A DNA stretch of 64,000 nt from REEB76 sp963774895 (GCA_963774895.1 CAVZGN010000003.1:248001-312000), one strand, 5' to 3'; shown: positions 16,638-24,985, numbered from the stretch's first letter. Translations and numbers: made by a program. The notes: generated from the letters alone by a model not told the origin.

Positions 16638-17857
16638 TTTCAACTGATCGACGCAACACGCTAGATTCTGCGCGAGCAGAAGGAGGTGTTGCAAGTGACA
16701 TACAGAACTCGGATTTATTACACCGAACGCCAGAAGGCCCTGATGTGGGAGCGCTGGCAGAAAGGGGAATCTCTCCAACAGATCGCCCAGCTGTTTGACC
16801 GGTCGCACGGATCGGTCCACGGCATACTGGTTAAGACCGGCGGCATTCGCCCGAGGCCGCGCCGGCGTTCGCGTTTAGCGCTAAGCTTGGCGGAGCGTGA
16901 AGAGCTATCGCGCGCCGTAGCACAGGGCTTCTCATGTCGCTCGATCGCGCGCTCCCTGGGACGCGCACCCTCGAGTGTCAGCCGTGAGCTTAAACGCAAT
17001 GGCGGCCCGGGGTGCTACCGGGCGAGCCAGGCCGACCAGAGTGCTTGGGACCGGGGCCGCCGCCCCAAGGTCTGCAAGCTGGTCGAGCATCGAGCCTTGG
17101 CGCGCCTGGTGACCGACAAGCTGCAGTCATCCTGGTCGCCGGAGCAGATCGCCGGATGGCTGAAGCGGCGCTTTCCCGATGATGAGGGTCTGCAGGTGTC
17201 ACACGAGACGATCTATAAGACTCTGTTCATCCAGGCGCGCGGGGCCTTGAAAAAAGAGCTGTTAGAGCACTTGCGGCGTAGCCGTGCCATGCGCCGTTCA
17301 CGCCATCACACCCAGAAGACCGATGACCATGGCCGGATCCTGAACGCCGTGTCGATCCGCGAGCGTCCGGCCACCGTCGAAGACCGTGCGGTGCCGGGCC
17401 ACTGGGAAGGCGACTTGCTGTTCGGCAACCAGCGCAGCCAGATTGCCACCCTGGTCGAACGGCATACCCGCTATGTCATGCTGGTGAAAGTCGCGAGCAA
17501 AGATACCGAGACCGTCATCAGCGCATTGATCAAACATGCCCATAAGCTGCCGCAGGAGCTCTATAAATCCTTGACCTGGGATCGCGGCAAAGAGATGGCC
17601 GACCACCAACGCTTCACCCTGGCGACGGATGTCAAAGTCTACTTCTGTGATCCGCAAAATCCCTGGCAACGTGGCAGTAACGAGAATACCAACGGGCTAC
17701 TGAGGCAGTACTTTCCTAAGGGCACCGATCTGTCGGTGTACTCGCAGGCTAAACTCAACGCAGTCGCCAGGCAGTTAAATGAGCGGCCGAGGAAGACGCT
17801 GAACTATGAAACGCCGGCTGAACGCTTTGGCCAATGTGTTGCGTCGATCAGTTGAAA
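16638..17857 (+). mobile_element. IS30-family insertion sequence, apparently complete
   Basis: About 1.22 kb bounded by perfect 22-bp inverted repeats at 16638-16659 (TTTCAACTGATCGACGCAAC then AC) and 17836-17857. A single transposase gene fills the interior, and the right repeat overlaps its 3' end, as in many IS30 elements. No clear 2-3 bp target duplication is seen at the edges, so the exact outer base is uncertain. Its reading frame and both ends are intact, which suggests that it is recent or still active. Confidence 0.93.
16695..17855 (+). CDS. IS30-family transposase
   Basis: 386 residues from GTG 16695, which has AGGAGG 8 bases upstream. GTG 16686 also opens the frame but overlaps that ribosome site. 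An N-terminal helix-turn-helix (SLQQIAQLFDRSHGSVHGIL) and a second one (GFSCRSIARSLGRAPSSVSR) precede a DDE integrase domain. Visible active-site motifs are GHWEGDLLFG (first Asp), SLTWDRGKEMADH (second Asp) and PWQRGSNENTNGLLRQYFPK (Glu in NENTNG). The C-terminus ends LNYETPAERFGQC, standard for IS30. The frame shows no stop or shift. Confidence 0.96.
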   Translation: MTYRTRIYYTERQKALMWERWQKGESLQQIAQLFDRSHGSVHGILVKTGGIRPRPRRRSRLALSLAEREELSRAVAQGFSCRSIARSLGRAPSSVSRELKRNGGPGCYRASQADQSAWDRGRRPKVCKLVEHRALARLVTDKLQSSWSPEQIAGWLKRRFPDDEGLQVSHETIYKTLFIQARGALKKELLEHLRRSRAMRRSRHHTQKTDDHGRILNAVSIRERPATVEDRAVPGHWEGDLLFGNQRSQIATLVERHTRYVMLVKVASKDTETVISALIKHAHKLPQELYKSLTWDRGKEMADHQRFTLATDVKVYFCDPQNPWQRGSNENTNGLLRQYFPKGTDLSVYSQAKLNAVARQLNERPRKTLNYETPAERFGQCVASIS

Positions 17858-17886
17858 CCGCAACCCATAGCGGAACTCCAGACTAG

Positions 17887-17918
17887 TCCCGCTTATGGCC
17901 GAAAGCAGACGTCGTCAA
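17887..17918 (-). repeat. Palindromic repeat A of the island
   Basis: Reads CCGCTTATGGCCGAAAGC on the plus strand, an imperfect palindrome around GGCC. It lies about 40 bases beyond the stop of the DUF6326-like gene on the minus strand. It belongs to a set of four similar sequences (also near 18561, 19331 and 20016) that share the frame TGTCYGCTTTCGGCC and an AAGCRG-like right arm. Confidence 0.6.
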
Positions 17919-17957
17919 TTGAATGAATTCACCCGCCCAACTCGCCAGGGTCGATGA

Positions 17958-18386
17958 TCAATTGGTAGACGGGGTCAGTATTGGAATGGCATCGTCGGAC
18001 GTCCATCTCCATGCGTACCACACGATCAACAAAGTGCAAAGCACTTCCATCGTTCCAAAGAACAAATAGTAAGAAGTTGTTGTCGTGAGATTGAAGATTG
18101 GCCCGATGAATTGAGTGAAGAGAACAGCGAGAGTTTCTATCACGCCCGCGACGATATTCGCCCAGCGATTTGCTTCGGGCTTCAGGATCCACGACAGCAG
18201 AATCATCGCCATCGGGATCTCCATGAGTATTGCGATTCCTAACCACGCTCCCGGGGAGAAATGAAGAAACATGGACCTGACATTATTCGACCCCAAGGCG
18301 TCGAAGCAGGCGAACACGTCTGCATAGATATAGTTGAGCGTCGCAAATACCCATAACACTGAGAGCCTGGCTCGGATATCTTTCAT
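17958..18386 (-). CDS. DUF6326-like four-span membrane protein
   Basis: 142 residues with four hydrophobic segments at about 8-28, 48-68, 75-95 and 106-126. Characteristic pieces are VFATLNYIYADVFACFD, GAWLGIAILMEIPMAMILLS and NRWANIVAGVIETLAVLF. This is the layout of DUF6326 proteins, membrane proteins of unknown function. ATG 18386 has AGGAGG 5 bases upstream. It is the first of three minus-strand cargo genes in the island, each followed by a palindromic repeat. No biochemical role can be read from the sequence. Confidence 0.65.
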   Translation of the reverse strand: MKDIRARLSVLWVFATLNYIYADVFACFDALGSNNVRSMFLHFSPGAWLGIAILMEIPMAMILLSWILKPEANRWANIVAGVIETLAVLFTQFIGPIFNLTTTTSYYLFFGTMEVLCTLLIVWYAWRWTSDDAIPILTPSTN

Positions 18387-18560
18387 GGGAGCCTCCTGTG
18401 CTGCCTAAGCGGACCGTAATATTCAGCCTACCGCAGTGAACCTCGGCGATTTTCGCAACATATGGAGACAGAGGTTACACATCAGAATTATATCTTATGC
18501 GCAGGACCCACAATAAGTCTCTAAATCGGGCTACCGAAGCGGGAGAAGTCCACTGAGGGA

Positions 18561-18590
18561 TGTCTGCTCTTGGCCGGAAGCAGTCCTTCA
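18561..18590. repeat. Palindromic repeat B of the island
   Basis: TGTCTGCTCTTGGCCGGAAG followed by CAGTCC; arms CTGCT and AGCAG close around a TTGGCCGG centre. It lies about 60 bases beyond the stop of the cupin gene on the minus strand. The rest of 18387-18648 holds no credible gene. Confidence 0.6.
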
Positions 18591-18648
18591 GATTCCACTC
18601 TCGAGATATTGCCCTGGATTGTCCGCTTTAAGTCCATGGGTATTGGAC

Positions 18649-19230
18649 CTACGGTTCCTTGTATACAACCACGTTTGAGTATTGCTTTTCGATCGCATCA
18701 TTTTCGGCCTTTGTCATTGGAATGTTTTTTTCTCCCTTTAAAACAGACGCGGCCCGCATGAAGTCCTCGAATCCCGGTGCGGAAAAGATGGCCACCAAGT
18801 TAATGGCAACGCGTCCAATGTTATCGACAGAAATCCAGGTATTGGCAGGGATAAACACGGTCGCACCGCCATGAACTATTCTTACAGTACCTCCCAAATG
18901 CACCCGCGCGGTTCCGTTCTGAAGATAAAGGATTTCATCAGCATTGGGGTGTCGATGAGTTTCAATCTGCCCTCCTACCCGGATGGTTGCGGTTAGAAGG
19001 ACCAAATGCGATGAACCACCATTCTTTGGATCAACCTTCAGAATGAAGGTTTCTCCCGGATCAGGGTATCCGGGATAGGGCCGAATAACTCGTTGCTCCC
19101 CCTCATTCTTCTCTAGGATAAGCGGTGTTAGCTTGGTTACATTCGTCCCTTGTATCTTTGGTGCAGATGCCATAGTGGCGCTGCAAAACAAGACCGCACA
19201 AAGCGCGATGCTGAGGTAGGTAATTCGCAT
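18649..19230 (-). CDS. Secreted cupin-domain protein
   Basis: 193 residues from ATG 19230, chosen because GAGGTG lies 5 bases upstream; ATG 19242 also opens the frame. An N-terminal signal peptide (LSIALCAVLFCSATMASA) predicts export to the periplasm. The cupin core at about 80-150 carries motif 1 as ETHRHPNADEILYLQNGTA with two His and a Glu, and motif 2 around GATVFIPANTWISVDN, where the usual second-motif His is not obvious. A metal-dependent or sugar-binding role is possible, but no substrate can be named. It is island cargo with palindromes on both sides. Confidence 0.78.
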   Translation of the reverse strand: MRITYLSIALCAVLFCSATMASAPKIQGTNVTKLTPLILEKNEGEQRVIRPYPGYPDPGETFILKVDPKNGGSSHLVLLTATIRVGGQIETHRHPNADEILYLQNGTARVHLGGTVRIVHGGATVFIPANTWISVDNIGRVAINLVAIFSAPGFEDFMRAASVLKGEKNIPMTKAENDAIEKQYSNVVVYKEP

Positions 19231-19330
19231 AAGACACCTCATTGCAATATGAGCAGGTGAAATCTAAACGGAGGTGTAAAACGCTACTCCACACCACAAT
19301 CGGGTACAACTACAGGTCAGACGTACCAAT

Positions 19331-19359
19331 GCCAGCTTGTGGCCGAAAGCGGACATCAA
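19331..19359 (-). repeat. Palindromic repeat C of the island
   Basis: Plus strand CAGCTTGTGGCCGAAAGCGG followed by ACATCAA. It overlaps the stop codon of the minus-strand gene 19356-19966, so it sits exactly at that gene's 3' end. On the minus strand it reads TGATGTCCGCTTTCGGCCAC, the clearest match to the shared core. Confidence 0.6.
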
Positions 19360-19966
19360 GGCGTTAGGAAACGCCACAACCGGCGCAACCCGACTACATA
19401 GCTTTCTTCGGTTTCATTGAAGCATGGCGCAAAATACCAGCCGGGTATTTTCCCCCGGCCATCGTTCCACCAAATCTCGAAGCAAAATCTTGTATAACGG
19501 TAAGCATGATAGATGTCCTGATAGGTGACCCATCCATACACATACCAGGTTTGGTTAGCCTTGTGGGGCTTATGGGTCGTGAGCCACTGAGCCTTAGTTA
19601 GAGCGCGCGTTCCGACAGGGGGAGACATCTTTGCATGCAGGTAGAGGTCGTCACCAGGGAAGAGCGTGCCGCCGCCGCCGTACTCGAGGATTGGGAAACT
19701 AAAATTCCTCGGAAGTGGCACGCTCGCATAGCAAATCAAGATTTTTGCTCGAACATTGTGGCAGGTGTTTTGCCATGATTCCTAGCGAGAGCCAGACCTT
19801 TAATCGTTCCATCTGACAGTAACTCAAGCTTACGTGACTGCGAATTAGGGATCTCGTTTACACCCACATATGCGCGCAGTTGTCGACGCGCTGTCGTCAA
19901 CATGATCCAGAATGTCAGAAGAGCAGCTGCGGCTGCGATTAGTGCGAGCCAGTCGGCTAACGTCAT
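19356..19966 (-). pseudogene. Frameshifted membrane-anchored hypothetical gene
   Basis: Two adjoining minus-strand frames (19736-19966, 76 residues; 19356-19739, 127 residues) look like one gene of about 203 residues. The first part starts MTLADWLALIAAAAALLTFW, a single membrane anchor, then RRQLRAYVGVNEIP and ends KTPATMFEQKS. The second continues as KILICYASVPLPRNFSF once one A is added to the A5 run near 19742-19746. The layout of an N-terminal anchor, a RAYVGV stretch, a (V/R)N-GKTPA stretch and a later FPGDD stretch is common in small hypothetical membrane proteins. The frames also overlap as TTGA, so coupled translation of two products is the alternative. No function is known. Confidence 0.6.
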
Positions 19967-20015
19967 TGCATTCCCAGCTTTGATACTTCGTTAGACATGG
20001 CGCACCCCTGATCTT

Positions 20016-20049
20016 GGATGTCCGTTTCTGACCGGACGCAGCCCGTCAA
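20016..20049 (+). repeat. Palindromic repeat D of the island
   Basis: TGGATGTCCGTTTCTGACCG followed by GACGCAGCCC. It is the most diverged of the four. After the palindrome, D and the reverse complement of A share a further GTTCCGCT about 10-15 bases on, so the repeat unit may be about 55 bases. The gene-free stretch 19967-20295 holds only this repeat and the right island boundary repeat; I see no gene in it. Confidence 0.5.
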
Positions 20050-20162
20050 ACCACGTTCCGCTTATTCTACCCCTTGAATGGCCGCACCTGAGTGCCAAGC
20101 GGCCCTTCCAATGATGATCCTCACTTCACAAGACCGAAATTTATCAGGGGAAACCCGACTTA

Positions 20163-20242
20163 TCACTCACAGAATCCGAAATTGCTCTCGCATGTACCGA
20201 ACGCCAGAATTAACTGAGATCAATCACGAAATCCGAATACCC
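20163..20242 (-). repeat. Right inverted repeat of the accessory island
   Basis: Mirror of 16458-16533. ATCAATCACGAAATCCGAAT followed by ACCC (20219-20242) matches the left end at 22 of 24 bases, and TCACAGAATCCGA (20167-20179) is the inner match. The two motifs inside this end also resemble each other (TCAC-GAATCCGAA). The repeat lies 54 bases from the ygfZ stop. Confidence 0.7.
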
Positions 20243-20295
20243 AAAATAATTGAGCGCAGATTTTCGAAGCGTTGCTGTTTCTGGCGATGGCTGAC

Positions 20296-21306
20296 TTATT
20301 CGGCTAGAGAGATTACTGTTTTGTTTTGTAGACTCAACTGTGAGTTTCTCAAATCGTCCTGGATCACGAGCAACATTTGGATTTTCCCCTGCGAATCTTG
20401 GCAGCTATCCACGATCTCACCTGCTGCTTGACCTGAACCATCGGCATGTACTTGCGTGCCAGGTGGAATGTGTTGGCTTGCTATACAGCTTGCCCGCTGA
20501 AGATGACGTTTCACAGCACCCCGGTAGTGGGCACGGGCGATGACTTCCTGGCCGATGTAGCAGCCTTTCTTGAAATCGATGGCGCCCAATTCTTCCAGCC
20601 CCAGCATCTGGGCCACGAAGTGTTCGGAGGTTTCAGGGTAGACGACAGGTTCCCGGGCCAGGATGTTCAGCAGGGCCCAGGGGTCAGCCCCGACCGGATA
20701 CACCCCTTCGGCTTTGAGAGCTTGCCACATGGATATCATTTTCCCGGGCTCACCCATGAGCACGAAACGCGGCATCTCACCATGCAAGCGGGTGAGGGTA
20801 GCACCGTCTTTAATAGAGATAGCATTCACCTCGGAGGGCGCAGACCAATCACAAGCCGCGAGCATGCTTGGCGCTTCGCGGCCTGCGATACCAAAATGCA
20901 CCAGGGTGTCACTGGCGTCGGTGAGGTTCACTTTAGAGCGCACTACGTACATGGCAAGCCGTTTCAGCGCCGCTACTGCGAGTGATCGAGGCAGGGCCAT
21001 ATGGATCGCGCCGCCGAATTCCCAGAGCCGCAGCAATGTCACGACCCGGCCTCTGGAGTTGTTCCAGGAACTCAACTGGCTGTTAACTGGGGTCAAAGAC
21101 ATTACGTCGGTACTCAGCTGCCCCTGCAGGAAGGTGCGTGCATCCGCACCGTCCACACGGATAAGTCCCTCATGTGACAGATCCGCCATCACCATGTCAT
21201 CATTAACGCGCCGCAGTTCAGCACTGGGATCACCGAAGCTAATGACTCCGGGTCCTTCAATATGTGCGCCTTGCTGTTGCAGGAACTTGCGCCAGTGTGT
21301 GTGCAT
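20296..21306 (-). CDS. ygfZ: Folate-binding protein YgfZ
   Basis: YgfZ is a GcvT-like folate-binding protein that supports assembly or repair of some iron-sulfur enzymes. The 336 residues include the hallmark KKGCYIGQEVIAR (about 240-252), where the Cys of K-G-C-Y-x-G-Q-E is essential in E. coli. The N-terminal ADLSHEGLIRVDGADARTFL and LQGQLSTDV parts also match. It diverges from the SDHAF4-like gene and the sdh operon, 101 bases from the next start. This fits, because SdhB carries three iron-sulfur clusters. The YgfZ/SdhB link is contextual inference. Confidence 0.92.
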   Translation of the reverse strand: MHTHWRKFLQQQGAHIEGPGVISFGDPSAELRRVNDDMVMADLSHEGLIRVDGADARTFLQGQLSTDVMSLTPVNSQLSSWNNSRGRVVTLLRLWEFGGAIHMALPRSLAVAALKRLAMYVVRSKVNLTDASDTLVHFGIAGREAPSMLAACDWSAPSEVNAISIKDGATLTRLHGEMPRFVLMGEPGKMISMWQALKAEGVYPVGADPWALLNILAREPVVYPETSEHFVAQMLGLEELGAIDFKKGCYIGQEVIARAHYRGAVKRHLQRASCIASQHIPPGTQVHADGSGQAAGEIVDSCQDSQGKIQMLLVIQDDLRNSQLSLQNKTVISLAE

Positions 21307-21407
21307 GTGTTTATCCGTTCAGGGCTTTACTAATGATAGGGGTAGCCAGCGGCGCTGTCAGCGTATGCCGCACATATCGCGGACTTTGGGTGTAAAATGC
21401 CCCCGGC

Positions 21408-21581
21408 ATGTCAAATAAGAAATCCATGTCCAACCACCAAGATCCGTTACCGACGCCACCGTCTCCACCCGCGGCCGGTAAACAGATACCCGAGAAGCCA
21501 CGCGAGATCGGCGGGCCCAAAGGCCCGGAACCGACCCGTTACGGTGATTGGGAGAAAGGGGGGCGCTGCATTGATTTCTAG
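21408..21581 (+). CDS. SDHAF4-like succinate dehydrogenase assembly protein (DUF1674)
   Basis: A 57-residue frame from ATG 21408 (a second ATG is at codon 7) to TAG 21579. The C-terminal half, EIGGPKGPEPTRYGDWEKGG followed by RCIDF, is the DUF1674 signature that also defines mitochondrial SDHAF4. In eukaryotes SDHAF4 binds flavinylated SdhA before it joins SdhB. The N-terminal part is Pro-rich and low in complexity. It lies 44 bases upstream of sdhC in the same direction, which strongly supports the assignment. It is small enough to be missed by automatic gene calls. Confidence 0.85.
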   Translation: MSNKKSMSNHQDPLPTPPSPPAAGKQIPEKPREIGGPKGPEPTRYGDWEKGGRCIDF

Positions 21582-21625
21582 ACGTCCGATCCTGGCAGGC
21601 ACTGAATTCCCTGTGTGGCACTCCT

Positions 21626-22021
21626 ATGGCGACTGCTAACCGGCCCCTGTCACCTCACATAGGCATTTACCGCTGGCAGATCACCATGGTCATGTCGATC
21701 CTGCATCGCCTCACGGGCGTGTGGCTCAGCATCGGTACATTGGCGCTGATCTACTGGCTGATCGCCATCGCCGCCGGACCGGACACTTATGCAGCAGCGC
21801 AAACCTTGTTCGGCAGCTGGGTCGGCCAGATTCTCATGTGGTCCTGGGCATTCAGTCTCTTCTATCATCTCTGCAACGGTGCCCGACATCTGTTCTGGGA
21901 TGCGGGCCAGGGTTTTGAGATACGTACCTTCTATATAACCGGTTACAGCGTGTGGATCATCAGCGCTGCACTGACTCTGCTGGCCATACTGTTTGTCTAC
22001 ATGCATGGGGGGCATCCATGA
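21626..22021 (+). CDS. sdhC: Succinate dehydrogenase cytochrome b556 subunit
   Basis: Membrane anchor subunit of complex II that helps bind haem b and ubiquinone. The 131 residues begin RPLSPHIGIYRWQITMVMSI with the family SPH and SILHRLTG motifs. Three membrane segments lie at about 30-52, 66-88 and 106-127, with HLCNGARHLFWD holding the haem-ligand His. The stop overlaps the sdhD start. Confidence 0.95.
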   Translation: MATANRPLSPHIGIYRWQITMVMSILHRLTGVWLSIGTLALIYWLIAIAAGPDTYAAAQTLFGSWVGQILMWSWAFSLFYHLCNGARHLFWDAGQGFEIRTFYITGYSVWIISAALTLLAILFVYMHGGHP

Positions 22022-22398
22022 GTTTTAGAACCCCAATGGGCCGCGCCCGCGGCCTGGGTGCCTCCGGACAAGGCACCAGCCATTGGTTGGCGCAACGCGT
22101 GACCGCCATCGCGCTCATCCCGCTGAGCCTGTGGTTCGTGATTTCGGTGATGATCCATGTGCACGCCGATTACGTCACAGCCTTGATCTGGTTGCACTCG
22201 CCGGTAGTCTCGGTGCTGTCAGTGCTGCTATTGGCCACAGTCTTCTACCACGCGTATCTGGGCCTGCAGATGGTCATCGAAGATTACCTGCACGATGAAT
22301 GGCTCAAGGTGAGCGCGCTGCTAGCGATCAAATTCATCTGCATCCTGCTGGCAGCTGCCGGCATCTTTGCGGTTCTGCACATCGCCTTCGGAGGCTGA
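22018..22398 (+). CDS. sdhD: Succinate dehydrogenase membrane anchor subunit
   Basis: Second membrane anchor of complex II. The 126 residues from ATG 22018 (ATGA overlap with sdhC) start MSFRTPMGRARGLGASGQGT, and HWLAQRVTAIALIPLSLW leads the first of three membrane segments. FYHAYLGLQMVIEDYLHDEW carries the conserved His region and the family Asp-Tyr pair near the quinone site. An in-frame opening at 21952 lies inside sdhC and is ignored. Confidence 0.94.
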   Translation: MSFRTPMGRARGLGASGQGTSHWLAQRVTAIALIPLSLWFVISVMIHVHADYVTALIWLHSPVVSVLSVLLLATVFYHAYLGLQMVIEDYLHDEWLKVSALLAIKFICILLAAAGIFAVLHIAFGG

Positions 22399-22402
22399 TT
22401 AC

Positions 22403-24190
22403 ATGGCGGACAGCTACAAGCTGGTCGATCACGTCTATGACGTGGTGGTGGTGGGTGCGGGTGGTGCCGGGTTGCGCGCCACCCTGGGCATCGCGGAGGC
22501 CGGACTTACGACCGTCAACATCACCAAGGTGTATCCCACCCGCAGCCACACGGTCGCCGCCCAGGGCGGTATCAGCGCTTCCCTCGGTAATATGGGCGAA
22601 GACGATTGGCGCTGGCATATGTACGACACCGTAAAAGGTGGCGATTACCTGGGCGACCAGGATGCGGTCGAGTACATGACTCGCGAGGCGGTGCCAGCAG
22701 TCATCGAGCTGGAACATTTCGGGGTGCCGTTCTCACGCACCGAGGAAGGCAAGATTTACCAGCGGCCGTTTGGCGGCATGACCACGCATTTCGGCGAAGG
22801 CACTGCGCAGCGCACCTGCGCCGCCGCCGACCGCACAGGGCACGCCATGCTGCACACACTCTACCAGCAGAGTCTCAAACATAACGCCGAGTTCTATTAC
22901 GAATGCTTCGCCCTGGACCTGTTGATGGAAGAGGGCGTGTGCCGCGGTGTGATCGCCTGGGATCTGGCAACCGGTACGCTGCATCGTTTCGTGGCGCAAC
23001 AGACCATCTTGGCCACCGGCGGTTACGGACGCGCGTATTTTTCCTGCACCTCGGCCCATACCTGCACCGGCGACGGCAATGGCATGGTGTTGCGCGCCGG
23101 CTTGCCGCTGCAGGATATGGAATTCGTGCAGTTCCATCCCACCGGCATCTATGGCGCTGGCTGCCTGATCACCGAGGGGGTGCGCGGCGAGGGCGGTTAC
23201 CTCACCAACGCCCTGGGCGAACGCTTCATGGAACGTTACGCACCGCACGCCAAGGACCTGGCTTCCCGCGACGTGGTATCTCGCGCCATGACCATCGAGA
23301 TTCGCGAAGGCCGCGGTGTGGGTCCGGATAAGGACCATATCCTGTTGAATCTGCGGCATCTCGGCCCGGAGGTGATCCATGAGCGTCTGCCCGGGATCGC
23401 CGAAACCGCGCGCATCTTCGCCGGCGTCGACGTGCTCAAGGAGCCGATCCCGGTTTTGCCGACAGTGCATTACAACATGGGCGGCATCCCGACCAATTAC
23501 CACGGCGAAGCCATGAATCTCAAGGCGGGCAATCCGGATAGCGTGGTGCCCGGTCTCATGGCGATCGGTGAAGCGGCCTGCGTATCGGTACACGGCGCCA
23601 ATCGCCTGGGTTCCAACTCACTACTGGATCTGGTGGTATTCGGTCGTGCCGCTGCGCATCAGTGTGCCGAGACTGTGAAGGCCGGCAAGACGCCACGCAG
23701 TTTTCCGCAGGCAGCCAGCGACAAGATCATCGCGCGCTTCGACAAGCTGCGTCATGCCGATGGCTCCGAATCCACCGCCGCGATCCGCTTGCGTATGCAG
23801 AAAGTCATGCAGTCCGATGCCGCGGTGTTCCGCACCGGCGAGACATTGCAAGAGGGCGGTAAACGACTCAAAGATGTATTCGATTCATTCGAGCATGTGC
23901 GCGTGTCTGACCGTTCGCTCATCTGGAACAGCGACCTGGCAGAGACCCTGGAGCTCGCCAACCTGCTGGCCTGTGCCACGGTGACCATGGCCGGCGCCAT
24001 GAACCGCACCGAAAGCCGTGGCGCCCACGCGCGCGAGGATTATCCCGAACGCGACGACAAGAACTGGATGAAGCACACCCTTGCCTGGATGGATGAGAAT
24101 GCCAAGGTCAGGATAGATTACCGGCCAGTACACAGTTACACACTGTCGGACGATATCAAACCCTTTCCGCCAAAAAAACGCGTCTACTGA
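22403..24190 (+). CDS. sdhA: Succinate dehydrogenase flavoprotein subunit
   Basis: SdhA oxidises succinate to fumarate with a covalently bound FAD. The 595 residues from ATG 22403 include the dinucleotide fold VVVGAGGAGLRATLG, the FAD-linking His in TRSHTVAAQGGISASLG, the active-site loop HPTGIYGAGCLITEGVRGEG, VHGANRLGSNSLLDLVVFGR and the C-terminal RTESRGAHAREDYPERDD. Length and motifs are normal. The covalent flavin needs SdhE, which lies downstream, and the new flavoprotein may be protected by the SDHAF4-like protein upstream. Confidence 0.98.
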   Translation: MADSYKLVDHVYDVVVVGAGGAGLRATLGIAEAGLTTVNITKVYPTRSHTVAAQGGISASLGNMGEDDWRWHMYDTVKGGDYLGDQDAVEYMTREAVPAVIELEHFGVPFSRTEEGKIYQRPFGGMTTHFGEGTAQRTCAAADRTGHAMLHTLYQQSLKHNAEFYYECFALDLLMEEGVCRGVIAWDLATGTLHRFVAQQTILATGGYGRAYFSCTSAHTCTGDGNGMVLRAGLPLQDMEFVQFHPTGIYGAGCLITEGVRGEGGYLTNALGERFMERYAPHAKDLASRDVVSRAMTIEIREGRGVGPDKDHILLNLRHLGPEVIHERLPGIAETARIFAGVDVLKEPIPVLPTVHYNMGGIPTNYHGEAMNLKAGNPDSVVPGLMAIGEAACVSVHGANRLGSNSLLDLVVFGRAAAHQCAETVKAGKTPRSFPQAASDKIIARFDKLRHADGSESTAAIRLRMQKVMQSDAAVFRTGETLQEGGKRLKDVFDSFEHVRVSDRSLIWNSDLAETLELANLLACATVTMAGAMNRTESRGAHAREDYPERDDKNWMKHTLAWMDENAKVRIDYRPVHSYTLSDDIKPFPPKKRVY

Positions 24191-24205
24191 CCAGAGGTTG
24201 GAATC

Positions 24206-24985
24206 ATGGCTGAATTCACCTTACCCAAGAATTCCCGTATCCAGTCAGGCAAGACCTGGAAGGCAGCGGCGGGCGCCAAGAATGTGCGGCGCTTCCGGGT
24301 CTACCGTTACGATCCGGACAGTGGCCAGAATCCGCGCATGGACACCTATGAAGTCGATATGGATAAATGCGGGCCCATGGTTTTGGACGCGTTGCTCAAG
24401 ATCAAGAATGAGACCGATGCCACCCTAACCTTGAGACGCTCTTGCCGGGAAGGCGTCTGCGGCTCATGCGCCATGAATATCGATGGCACTAACACACTTG
24501 CCTGTACTCATGACATCAAGGATATAAAAGGCGACGTGAGGATTTATCCATTACCGCATCTGCCAGTGATCAAGGATCTGGTCCCCGATCTGACGCATTT
24601 CTTCGCCCAGTATGCGTCCATCAAGCCCTGGATCCGCACCCAGTCGCCACCGCCGGACCGGGAACGCCTGCAATCCAAGCAAGAACGCGCCAAACTCGAC
24701 GGCTTGTATGAGTGCATCCTGTGCGCCTGCTGTTCGACAGCCTGCCCCAGCTATTGGTGGAATCCAGACCGCTACCTGGGTCCGGCATTGCTGCTACAGG
24801 CTTACCGCTGGATTGCGGACAGCCGCGATGAGACCACCGGCGAACGGCTGGATGATTTACAGGATCCGTTCAAGCTGTATCGCTGCCATACCATCATGAA
24901 TTGCACCAATACCTGCCCCAAGGGGCTCAATCCCGCTAAGTCCATTGCGCACATCAAGCAGCTGTTGGTCGAGAGAGAACACTAG
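24206..24985 (+). CDS. sdhB: Succinate dehydrogenase iron-sulfur subunit
   Basis: SdhB passes electrons from the flavin to ubiquinone through three clusters. Cysteine motifs in order: CREGVCGSCAMNIDGTNTLAC (2Fe-2S), CILCACCSTACPSYWW (4Fe-4S) and CHTIMNCTNTCPKG (3Fe-4S plus the shared Cys). The 259 residues have the typical C-terminal LNPAKSIAHIKQLLVER. A 15-base gap from sdhA indicates one operon. Confidence 0.98.
   Translation: MAEFTLPKNSRIQSGKTWKAAAGAKNVRRFRVYRYDPDSGQNPRMDTYEVDMDKCGPMVLDALLKIKNETDATLTLRRSCREGVCGSCAMNIDGTNTLACTHDIKDIKGDVRIYPLPHLPVIKDLVPDLTHFFAQYASIKPWIRTQSPPPDRERLQSKQERAKLDGLYECILCACCSTACPSYWWNPDRYLGPALLLQAYRWIADSRDETTGERLDDLQDPFKLYRCHTIMNCTNTCPKGLNPAKSIAHIKQLLVEREH

Noticed and set aside
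19354..20000. GCGTTAGG and GTTAGAC near the island palindromes resemble integron attC core sites (GTTRRRY)
   Set aside because: The matching inverse core sites are not at consistent distances around the palindromes, the cores do not recur at the other two repeats, and no integron integrase is present in the window.
20078..20431. 117-codon plus-strand frame over the right island boundary
   Set aside because: It crosses the inverted repeat and runs antisense into ygfZ; no start signal or recognisable domain.
22733..23593. 286-codon open frame opposite sdhA
   Set aside because: Antisense shadow of a clear sdhA; the same applies to 13242-14084 opposite lysS and 11434-12093 opposite recJ.
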